Assembly: GCF_015864955.1 (NCBI RefSeq) | Contig: NZ_JADYWE010000002.1 | Location: forward strand, 500,326 to 564,325 | Length of the DNA: 64,000 nt | Origin: Salinibacterium sp. NK8237 | GTDB lineage: Bacteria > Actinomycetota > Actinomycetes > Actinomycetales > Microbacteriaceae | Direction: 5' to 3' | In this document: positions 57,081 through 64,000 of the stretch, one piece after another | How positions within the stretch are numbered: position 1 is the stretch's first letter | How the letters are laid out: every line of letters starts with the position of its first letter | Notes under the pieces: generated by a model | What the model saw: only the letters and a program-made list of their open reading frames with translations | Database searches by the model: none | Told to the model about the DNA's origin: nothing | Program-made: the position numbers and the translations under genes

Positions 57081-58398
57081 GGGCTGCCCTCCCTGCGCGA
57101 ATTTCTTTCTGCTGAACGATGGTTAGAGGTCTCGTAGAGGTGTCGTCGAAGCTCGCCGACTCGTCAGTGGTACTTCGCCAGTCGTCGGGCAGTAGATGGT
57201 CAAGCACGTCATCAATGGTCACCACCCCGAGCAAGCGATGGTTGTCATCGACCACGGGCACTGACACGAGGTCATAACTCGCGAGAATACGCGACACCTC
57301 TGCGGCCGTCGTGGACGAGCGTACCGGTTCAAGCGATTGGTCGATCAGGGCGCCCAAGCGTTCATTGGGCGGGTAGCGCAGCATCCGCTGGAAGTGCACC
57401 ATACCGAGTAGGCGGCCGGTCGGCGGCTCATACGGCGGCAGCGTGACGCAAATGGCGGCACCGAGTGCCGGGGCAAGGTCGTGACGACGGATGAGGGCGA
57501 GACCTTCCGCAACAGTGGCGTCGGCAGACACAATGATGGGCTCGGTGGTCATGAGTCCACCTGCCGTGTCGGGAGCGTAGCTGAGCAAGAAGCGCACATC
57601 TTCGGCTTCTTCGGGCTCCATGAGGTCGAGCAGTATCTCGCCGCGCTCATCGCTGAGGTGGGCGATGAGGTCGGCAGCGTCATCCGGCTGCATCTCGTCG
57701 AGCACGTCGGCGGCACGATCATCGTCGAGCTTATTGAGCAGAGCGACCTGCTCGTTTTCGGGCATCTCCTCGAGCACATCAGCGAGGCGATCGTCGGAAA
57801 GCTCTTCAGCCACTTCCATCATGCGCTGCATGGGGAGTTCGAGCATCGCGTTGGCGAGGTCGGCTGGCAAAAGATCGGAGAAGCTCGCAACGAGCTGAGT
57901 CGCCGATTGGGCCTCGCCCTCGTGCGTGTTGTGCTTCAGTTCATCCCACTCGGCAAAGTCGGTGGGGCCCTTCGCGAAGAGCGGCGAACCGCTAGCTTTC
58001 GGGCGACGCAAGAAGAGCTGGCTGATTTCCCACTCGCCAATGTCGACCTCTTCGATCGACACGTCTTCGATTTGGGCTTCGCCAGAGCCATCGCGCATCG
58101 ACACGCGCCGACCCAAGAGCTCAGCCATGACACGAATCTCGCCACCGCGCTGTTCGAAGCGGCGCAAGTTCAAAAGGCCCGTGGTGATGATCTGCCCCGA
58201 GCCAATGCTCGTGACACGACCAATCGACAAGAAAACATGGCGTTTACCGGGAACTTCAGCGATCATTCCGACCACGCGAGGGCTCGCATCGCCGCGCTCA
58301 ACAACCAGGACGTCGCGAACCTTGCCTACGCGGTCGCCGTTGGGGTCGAAAATCGAGCAGCCCACCAATCGGGCGACGAATACTCTTGAGGTGCTCAC
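57067..58398 (-). CDS. MgtE N-domain and CBS-pair protein lacking the channel
   Basis: 443 residues. N-terminal PRC-barrel-like part (IFDPNGDRVGKVRDVLV), an MgtE-N superhelix (about 180-290; LPADLANAMLELP, LDDDRAADVLDEMQPDDAADLI) and two CBS motifs (about 300-425). The MgtE membrane domain is missing, so it is cytosolic and probably a Mg2+ or nucleotide sensor rather than a channel. Start GTG 58398 lies behind TAGGGT and may be leaderless. Confidence 0.85.
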   Translation of the reverse strand: MSTSRVFVARLVGCSIFDPNGDRVGKVRDVLVVERGDASPRVVGMIAEVPGKRHVFLSIGRVTSIGSGQIITTGLLNLRRFEQRGGEIRVMAELLGRRVSMRDGSGEAQIEDVSIEEVDIGEWEISQLFLRRPKASGSPLFAKGPTDFAEWDELKHNTHEGEAQSATQLVASFSDLLPADLANAMLELPMQRMMEVAEELSDDRLADVLEEMPENEQVALLNKLDDDRAADVLDEMQPDDAADLIAHLSDERGEILLDLMEPEEAEDVRFLLSYAPDTAGGLMTTEPIIVSADATVAEGLALIRRHDLAPALGAAICVTLPPYEPPTGRLLGMVHFQRMLRYPPNERLGALIDQSLEPVRSSTTAAEVSRILASYDLVSVPVVDDNHRLLGVVTIDDVLDHLLPDDWRSTTDESASFDDTSTRPLTIVQQKEIRAGRAARGTS

Positions 58399-58434
58399 AA
58401 CTAAAACCCTACCCCCGCATGGGAGAATGAACCG

Positions 58435-59064
58435 ATGAGTAACTTCAGTGGATTTTCCCGCCGCGCACCCCTCCAATCGAGTGTGCCCCGCGGAGACGTA
58501 CTCGGCAGGTATGCCAGCTACACCGACGCCCAAGCCGTAGTGAACAAACTGGCCAAGGCGGAATTCGATGTCAAGGGCGTCGCGATCGTCGGTCGCGAGC
58601 TCACGACGGTCGAGGTGGTCACGGCTCGCCTCAGCTATGGCCGCGCAGCTCTCTCCGGTGCCACGAGCGGAGCCTGGCTCGGACTCTTCTTCGGGCTGAT
58701 CTCCACCATCATTTCGCCCATCACCACGCAGCAGATTGCTATCTTCTTTGCCGCCATCGTGGCCGGTGCTGGCATCGGAATGATCTTTGGCGTTGTGAAC
58801 TACTCGATCATGCGCAAACGCCGCGACTACGCGGCAACCTCACAACTGCTCGCTGATCACTACGACATCATCATCGCGCCCGGCCTCACCGCCAAGGCTC
58901 ACACCATTCTCGGCACTGCCGGCGGCATGCAGGGCGTTCACGCAGCACCGCACGTGCCCGCACCCGAAGCGCCGGCACCCACAGACATCGTCGAGAGCAG
59001 TGACGATGCTGAGGCGGATTCTGACAGCTCCGACACCGCTCGCTCAGACGAGTCCGCGAAGTAA
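58435..59064 (+). CDS. General stress protein-like membrane protein
   Basis: 209 residues. N-terminal Gsp17M/YflT-like domain (YASYTDAQAVVNKLAKAEFDVKGVAIVG), then two spans (about 79-125), and an acidic Ser/Asp-rich tail. Divergent from the MgtE-CBS gene, GGAGAATG ribosome region. Probably a stress-induced membrane protein; role unknown. Confidence 0.8.
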   Translation: MSNFSGFSRRAPLQSSVPRGDVLGRYASYTDAQAVVNKLAKAEFDVKGVAIVGRELTTVEVVTARLSYGRAALSGATSGAWLGLFFGLISTIISPITTQQIAIFFAAIVAGAGIGMIFGVVNYSIMRKRRDYAATSQLLADHYDIIIAPGLTAKAHTILGTAGGMQGVHAAPHVPAPEAPAPTDIVESSDDAEADSDSSDTARSDESAK

Positions 59065-59150
59065 GCAACGGGCTCCGTAACCAACGGGCGCCGCGTAGTC
59101 GCGGTGCTGGTGTGGCGCGCGCCGCGCTGGGCTGACGCGCGCCTGCACAA

Positions 59151-60629
59151 CTAGGAGCGGGCGATCCACGCTTCTACGGCATCCGCTGTTCTCGGGATGT
59201 TCACCGACAGGTTCTCGGCGCCGTCTTCGGTGACGACGATGTCGTCTTCGATGCGCACGCCGATGCCGCGGTATTCCTCGGGAACGGTGAGGTCGTCTGG
59301 CTGGAAGTAGAGGCCGGGCTCGATCGTGAAGACCATGCCGGGCTCCAACACGCCATCAAGGTACATGTCGCGACGGGCTGCAGCGCAGTCGTGAACGTCA
59401 ATGCCGAGGTGGTGGCTCGTGCCGTGCACCATGTAGCGACGGTGGAACTGCTTGTCAGCCTCCAACGACTCTTCGGCAGAGACGGGCAGGAAACCCCACT
59501 CAGCGGTCTTCTCAGCGATGACACGCATTGCTTCGGCGTGGATGTCGCGGAACTTGATTCCGGGGCGCACGATCGCAAACGCGGCATCCGCGGCTTCGAG
59601 CACCGCGTTGTACACGCGACGTTGAACATCGGTGAAGGTGCCACTGATGGGAAGGGTGCGCGTGATGTCGGCCGTGTAGTAGCTATCGAGTTCGATGCCG
59701 GCGTCGATCAGGATGAGGTCGCCCGGCTTGACGGGGCCATCGTTGCGAGTCCAGTGCAAAACGCACGCGTGCGGGCCAGAGGCAGCAATGGTGTCGTAAC
59801 CGACCGTGTTGCCCTCGGCGCGGGCGCGGCGGTTGAAGGTGCCCTCCACGAGGCGCTCACCGCGGGTGTGCTCCACGATGTTGGGCAGGTCAGCGATGAC
59901 GTCGTTGAAGCCCATCTGTGTGGCGTCAACGGCGGCGCGCATCTCGACGATCTCGTAAGAGTCTTTGACGAGACGCAGTTCGCTGAGATCGCGGCTCAGT
60001 TCGTCGTCACCATCGTGCTCGAGCGCTTCAGAATCGGCAGCGAGCAAGCGGCGGCCATCAACCTGGTCAGTGACATCACGGTCAGCATCGCGCACGATCA
60101 GAGTTGACGCATCGATGCTGTCGAGCACTGCCGCAAACTCCACCAATGGGAGAGTCTCGAGGCCGAGATCGGTGGCGACGTTGTCGAGCGAGGGGCGCGG
60201 TCCGGTCCAGAATTCTCCGACATCCGGGTTGGCATAGAACTCATTCGTGTCGCGGCCTGCAGCCGGACGGAAGTAGAGAGTGGCCGAGTGGCCAATAGCG
60301 GTTGGCTCCATCACGAGAACACTGCCGGGAACCACATCCGAACCCCACCCGGTGACGTGCGCAAAGGTGGAGTGGGCGCGGAACGGGTAGTCGGTGTCAT
60401 TGGAGCGCACCTTGGCGGCACCCGCCGGAATGATGAGGCGCTGGCCGACGTGAAGTTGTGAGAGGCGCTCGCGGCGTGCGGCGGCAAAAGCTGCCTGCTC
60501 GCGGGGAGTGACCTCGGCGTCAACGCGCTCAGCCCATCCCGTAGAGATGTACTCAGCGAAGCCAGAAGACTGGGGGGTCGTAGAACGGTTAGAGGTCGCG
60601 CGGGGGCTGGGAGCCGAAGTATCTGCCAT
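59151..60629 (-). CDS. Xaa-Pro aminopeptidase (PepP type)
   Basis: 492 residues. M24B metallopeptidase with N-terminal AMP_N domain. Metal ligands: DAGIELDSYYTADITRT (two Asp), HGTSHHLGIDVHD (His), GMVFTIEPGLYF (Glu), GIRIEDDIVV-type C-terminal Glu (here GVRIEDDIVVTEDG). Cleaves X-Pro N-termini. Start ATG 60629 chosen because the upstream extension is not family-like. Confidence 0.9.
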   Translation of the reverse strand: MADTSAPSPRATSNRSTTPQSSGFAEYISTGWAERVDAEVTPREQAAFAAARRERLSQLHVGQRLIIPAGAAKVRSNDTDYPFRAHSTFAHVTGWGSDVVPGSVLVMEPTAIGHSATLYFRPAAGRDTNEFYANPDVGEFWTGPRPSLDNVATDLGLETLPLVEFAAVLDSIDASTLIVRDADRDVTDQVDGRRLLAADSEALEHDGDDELSRDLSELRLVKDSYEIVEMRAAVDATQMGFNDVIADLPNIVEHTRGERLVEGTFNRRARAEGNTVGYDTIAASGPHACVLHWTRNDGPVKPGDLILIDAGIELDSYYTADITRTLPISGTFTDVQRRVYNAVLEAADAAFAIVRPGIKFRDIHAEAMRVIAEKTAEWGFLPVSAEESLEADKQFHRRYMVHGTSHHLGIDVHDCAAARRDMYLDGVLEPGMVFTIEPGLYFQPDDLTVPEEYRGIGVRIEDDIVVTEDGAENLSVNIPRTADAVEAWIARS

Positions 60630-60725
60630 ACCTCTAGTGTCTCTCTTCGCGTGGAAAAACGCACTATCCAGAGGATCGCTCGCAGTCCGCCTGACCACGG
60701 GGTCGGCGGTGGTGCGGCTGGGTGC

Positions 60726-61739
60726 TTACTGAGTGGGAGTGAGAGTTGCCAGCACCGGGCGGTGGTCGCTGCCGAAACCATCGTGCGACTCGATTACGCG
60801 CATTCCCGTCGTCGTCCACTCGCTCGTCGACATCACATGGTCGATGGGGGCGCCTAGCAGCGAGGGCAACTGGGTTGGCCAGGTACCGATTGCGGCGTTA
60901 TCGGTGACGGAAGCGGCATCCGTGCAACTGCCGATGGCGAAATCTGCACCATCGGTGAGAGACGCATAGTGGTCGAGAGTCGAATTGAAATCTCCGGCGA
61001 GGATGACATTGCTGCCGCGGCACTGTTCGGCCAACCAGTCGAGGTCGGTGCGCCAGTTCGCCATCTCGCCTTGCACGGGGGCTACAGCGTGCACGGCAAT
61101 AATCGTCGGGTTCGCGGGGTCGTGAGGAATCGCGATGACACTCGGCAGCGTCGACGTCGTGCGTGTCTGCAGATCTACGTCGTACTCACCGAGATCAACG
61201 CTGATGAGCACGGTGGTTGAACGAGACTTCGAAATTTGATCGTAGGCAAGTGTGTGCACCCACATCGGGCGGTCTGCTTCGGCCATCAACTGTGCGATCT
61301 CGAAGCCCAACTCTCGAGTGGTTTCCGGCAGCGTCACAACGTCGGCATCATTGTCGAGCGCAAGGTCAGCAATTGCTTGAGCTCCAGGCGCATCGCCGAG
61401 CGTGTTCCAGGACAGCACCGTAATGTCGCCCTCGGCTTTTGTCTCAAAGCTGGGGCTGCCAAAACCACGCGTCGCCAGCACCACCAGACTGAGCGCACTA
61501 AAGGCGAGAGCTATGACCGCTAAGGATGCCGCGAAGCGGTGCATCCGCACCGACAACAGAGCGATCAGCGTCAACGCCAACACGGCCACAAACGCGGCAG
61601 TAGCACTCAGACCCCGCAGCGAAACTACTTGGGCAATAACGGCCGTCTGCTCAAGAGAGAACAACTGAGGCCACGCCGCGACAATAAGGGCGGCTGCGGT
61701 GGCGAGTATAAAGATCGCCGCAAGAAAGCGTTGAATCAT
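60726..61739 (-). CDS. EEP-family (endonuclease/exonuclease/phosphatase) membrane protein
   Basis: 337 residues. Three N-terminal spans (about 5-105), then an EEP domain: LSWNTLGDAPG, VTLPETT (catalytic Glu), ILAGDFNST and GSDHRPVLATL (Asp-His pair). The catalytic part faces outside. Substrate may be a nucleic acid or a phospholipid or inositol phosphate. Confidence 0.82.
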   Translation of the reverse strand: MIQRFLAAIFILATAAALIVAAWPQLFSLEQTAVIAQVVSLRGLSATAAFVAVLALTLIALLSVRMHRFAASLAVIALAFSALSLVVLATRGFGSPSFETKAEGDITVLSWNTLGDAPGAQAIADLALDNDADVVTLPETTRELGFEIAQLMAEADRPMWVHTLAYDQISKSRSTTVLISVDLGEYDVDLQTRTTSTLPSVIAIPHDPANPTIIAVHAVAPVQGEMANWRTDLDWLAEQCRGSNVILAGDFNSTLDHYASLTDGADFAIGSCTDAASVTDNAAIGTWPTQLPSLLGAPIDHVMSTSEWTTTGMRVIESHDGFGSDHRPVLATLTPTQ

Positions 61740-61772
61740 AGCGACCTGAGCCTAGAGCAATAGGCTTGCATA

Positions 61773-62639
61773 ATGCTCAACACACCGATCGACCTGCACA
61801 CTCACAGTGCCGTGTCAGACGGTACCGAAACCCCGACCCAGTTAGTGCGCTCCGCCGCACGTGCTGGGCTCGGTACGGTAGCGCTCACCGACCACGACTC
61901 CACCGCCGGCTGGCACGAGGCCATTTCTGCGGCATCCGTATCGGGAATCAATGTGATTCCCGGCATGGAGTTGAGCACCAATTTTGGGCCGGCCAGCGTG
62001 CACGTGCTCGCCTACCTCTTTGATCCGCTCGATCGCACGATCGTGTCAGAAACGGCACGCATTCGTGATGGTCGACTTCGTCGCGCCGAACGTATCGTCG
62101 AGAAGATCTCTCAGGACTACGACCTGAGTTGGAATGACGTGCTCGCCGAATCGTCAGACGGCACGACGCTCGGGCGCCCGCACATCGCCGACGCGCTCGT
62201 GCGCAAAGGCCACGTCGCCAATCGCAGCGCTGCGTTCGAGAGCATCCTGCATTGGCAAGGCGGTTACTACGAGAAGTACTACGCGCCGACTCCGCTCGAG
62301 GGTGTGAAGATGATCGTCGCTGCCGGGGGAGTGCCCGTGCTCGCGCATCCGGCCGCCCACGGAAAATATCGGTCAATGGATGACGCGGTGATCCGTGAAC
62401 TCGTCGACAACGGTCTCTTCGGGCTTGAGGTTTACCATCGCGACAACACCGACGAAGGCAAAGAGTGGCTGCTGACTGTCGTCAAGAAATTTGGGCTGGA
62501 GATCACCGGCTCGAGTGACTATCACGGAGAAGGCAAGCCCAATCGGCTGGCCGAAAACACGACTGACCCCGAAGTGCTCGACAAACTTATTGCCCGTGCG
62601 ACCGGTTCGAAGCCGTTCATCGCGGGCACCACTCCCTAA
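61773..62639 (+). CDS. PHP-domain phosphoesterase
   Basis: 288 residues. PHP motifs DLHTHSAVSDGTETP, TDHDSTAGW, MELSTNF, AHPAAHG and TGSSDYHGEG hold the metal ligands. Similar proteins hydrolyse 3',5'-nucleoside bisphosphates (RNase AM type). Independent gene, divergent from the EEP gene. Confidence 0.85.
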   Translation: MLNTPIDLHTHSAVSDGTETPTQLVRSAARAGLGTVALTDHDSTAGWHEAISAASVSGINVIPGMELSTNFGPASVHVLAYLFDPLDRTIVSETARIRDGRLRRAERIVEKISQDYDLSWNDVLAESSDGTTLGRPHIADALVRKGHVANRSAAFESILHWQGGYYEKYYAPTPLEGVKMIVAAGGVPVLAHPAAHGKYRSMDDAVIRELVDNGLFGLEVYHRDNTDEGKEWLLTVVKKFGLEITGSSDYHGEGKPNRLAENTTDPEVLDKLIARATGSKPFIAGTTP

Positions 62640-62698
62640 CGACTGCGTGGCCCGACCAGGCCAGCGCACACGCATCACCCCGCCGAGTAGGAGACAGC

Positions 62699-63871
62699 AT
62701 GACCAGCAACGCCGAACAGTGGAACGCCCTCACCCCCGAACTCTTGCGCAGCCGCGGCAGCAACAAATGGACGGCACCCGAAGGTGAACTGCTGTGCGCT
62801 GGCGTTGCCGAAATGGACTACGGCACCGCCCCCGCCGTGCTCGACGAATGGGCGTCGATCGCTGAGCGCCTCGAGTTCGGGTACCCCGCAGAATCCGTCG
62901 CTCTCGAGATGAACGAGGCAACCGCGAAATGGCACCGAGAGCAGTACGGCTGGAACGTGGATGCCGCCGACGTTCACCCGCTCCCTGACGTTCTTAAGGG
63001 GCTCGAGCTCGCCATCCTCGAGTTCAGCAAGCCTGGCGCCCCGGTGATCGTGCCGACCCCCGCCTACATGCCGTTCCTCCTGCTGCCGAAGACCTTCGGT
63101 CGTGAGGTCATTGAGTCGCCCATGCTGCGCGGCGACGACGGCAGCTTCTCGCTCGACCTCGACGACATTGCTCGTCACTTTGCTGCTGGTGCCAACGTGT
63201 TTGTGCTCGCAAACCCGGGCAATCCCACCGGCAAGGTTTTCACGGCTGATGAGTTGTCGGCGCTCGCGGATGTCGCCGATGCTCATGGGGCTCGTGTCTT
63301 CAGCGACGAGATCCACTCGCCGCTCACGCTGTTCGGCACGAAGCACGTGCCGTTGGCCAGTGTCTCGGATGCCGGAGCACGCGTGGCGATCACCGCAACC
63401 AGCACGTCCAAGGCCTTCAATCTGCCCGGGCTCAAGTGTGCGCAAATCATCCTGAGCAACGACGCCGACCGCACGCTGTGGGAAACGATCGGCTGGATGG
63501 CGTCCCACGGTGCCAGCACCCCCGGAATGCGCCTCAACACTGCCGCGTACCTCGGCGGCGAGCCGTGGCTCGGCGAAGTGCGCGAGTACATAGAAGGCAA
63601 CATCGAGTATGCGCGGGCAGCGCTCGCAGAACTGCTGCCGGAGGCACGCATGGCTCCGATGCAAGGCACCTATCTGGCCTGGCTCGACTTGCGGGCCTAC
63701 TCGGGCGAGCCAGAGCTCTCCGAGATGTTGGCGGAGAAGGCGGGCATCCGGGTCAATGGTGGTGTCGGCTACGGTGCGGTGGGCGCCGGTCACATCCGGG
63801 TGAACCTCGCAACGTCGCGCCCCATTCTGGAGCGAATCATCGCGCAGCTCGCTGCGGCGATGACGGCCTAG
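62699..63871 (+). CDS. MalY/PatB family PLP-dependent C-S lyase/aminotransferase
   Basis: 390 residues. AEMDYGTAPAVLDEW near the start, VLANPGNPTGKVFT, DEIHSPLTLFG and the PLP lysine in STSKAFNLPGLKCAQ. Cystathionine beta-lyase-type activity is likely. Its stop overlaps the convergent TetR gene by three bases. Confidence 0.88.
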   Translation: MTSNAEQWNALTPELLRSRGSNKWTAPEGELLCAGVAEMDYGTAPAVLDEWASIAERLEFGYPAESVALEMNEATAKWHREQYGWNVDAADVHPLPDVLKGLELAILEFSKPGAPVIVPTPAYMPFLLLPKTFGREVIESPMLRGDDGSFSLDLDDIARHFAAGANVFVLANPGNPTGKVFTADELSALADVADAHGARVFSDEIHSPLTLFGTKHVPLASVSDAGARVAITATSTSKAFNLPGLKCAQIILSNDADRTLWETIGWMASHGASTPGMRLNTAAYLGGEPWLGEVREYIEGNIEYARAALAELLPEARMAPMQGTYLAWLDLRAYSGEPELSEMLAEKAGIRVNGGVGYGAVGAGHIRVNLATSRPILERIIAQLAAAMTA

Positions 63872-64000
63872 TCGCTTGCGGCCGCCTCGCCCCAACCCGG
63901 GAGAGGTAGGCGCTGTTCGAGTGAATCGAGGATGAGCTCGAGTCCGACCTCAAATTCGTTGGCATAGCTGTAGCCGGGCAGCATCGCGTGGCCAACGGCC
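63868..64000 (-). CDS. TetR/AcrR-type regulator, C-terminal end only
   Basis: Partial: the last 43 residues, ending at the stop 63868-63870; the rest is outside the window. AMLPGYSYANEFEVGLELILDSLEQRL matches the closing helix of TetR C-terminal ligand domains. No DNA-binding part is visible, so the call rests on this segment. Confidence 0.6.
   Translation of the reverse strand, partial: AVGHAMLPGYSYANEFEVGLELILDSLEQRLPLPGWGEAAASD

Noticed and set aside
62675..63895. Antisense frame across the PatB-type gene
   Set aside because: The forward frame has the PLP lysine and all family motifs; this one has none.

Overview
The window looks like chromosomal DNA of a high-GC Gram-positive actinobacterium, most likely family Microbacteriaceae. 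The evidence is the gene content (mshB-like/fdxA/dapC run, divergent dapD/dapE, DUF3117, tatB, Mrp/DUF1003/MgtE-CBS block), frequent GTG and TTG starts, many 1-14 base gene overlaps, several apparently leaderless starts, and a very frequent GGATGC/GCATCC hexamer. I cannot name the genus. I saw no tRNA, rRNA, CRISPR array, insertion sequence or prophage.

1-8 kb holds small metabolic and stress genes: a frameshifted short-chain dehydrogenase, a nitroreductase, a PhnA-like zinc-ribbon protein, a SOUL haem protein, Ppx/GppA phosphatase, an MFS transporter behind a TPP riboswitch (so probably a thiamine or thiamine-precursor carrier), and a coupled pair of a haem-oxygenase-like iron enzyme and a CDGSH iron-sulfur protein. 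8-20 kb is framed by two paralogous 581-residue membrane-anchored solute-binding/VWA proteins. Between them lie an arginine/citrulline catabolic pair (CtlX-type hydrolase and ornithine cyclodeaminase) with a divergent Lrp/AsnC regulator, and the glycine cleavage operon gcvT-gcvH-gcvP behind a tandem glycine riboswitch.

20-31.5 kb holds VOC, GyrI-like, CPBP and DCC-family genes, then a complete oligopeptide/dipeptide ABC importer (lipoprotein, two permeases, one fused double ATPase), a second family-5 binding lipoprotein and typA/bipA. 31.6-35.5 kb carries a small lipoprotein and the ferrous iron importer efeUOB, with a close match to a DtxR/IdeR iron box in front of efeU. 35.5-44.6 kb is a lysine/peptidoglycan and central-carbon block: an MshB-like deacetylase homologue that has lost its zinc motifs and is fused to a membrane domain, ferredoxin, dapC, gltA, a lipoprotein that appears to start at ATC, dapD, dapE, a mannosyltransferase-like membrane protein and a DUF3117 gene.

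44.6-64 kb has a UvrA-like protein, O-methyltransferase, tatB, a set of catabolic and regulatory genes (aldehyde dehydrogenase, sugar-type symporter plus PLP decarboxylase, GNAT, LysR, a 40-residue membrane peptide, DUF2975 plus HTH), the Mrp/DUF1003/MgtE-CBS block, a stress-type membrane protein, aminopeptidase P, an EEP-family phosphoesterase, a PHP phosphoesterase, a PatB-type C-S lyase and the 3' end of a TetR-type regulator gene cut by the window edge.
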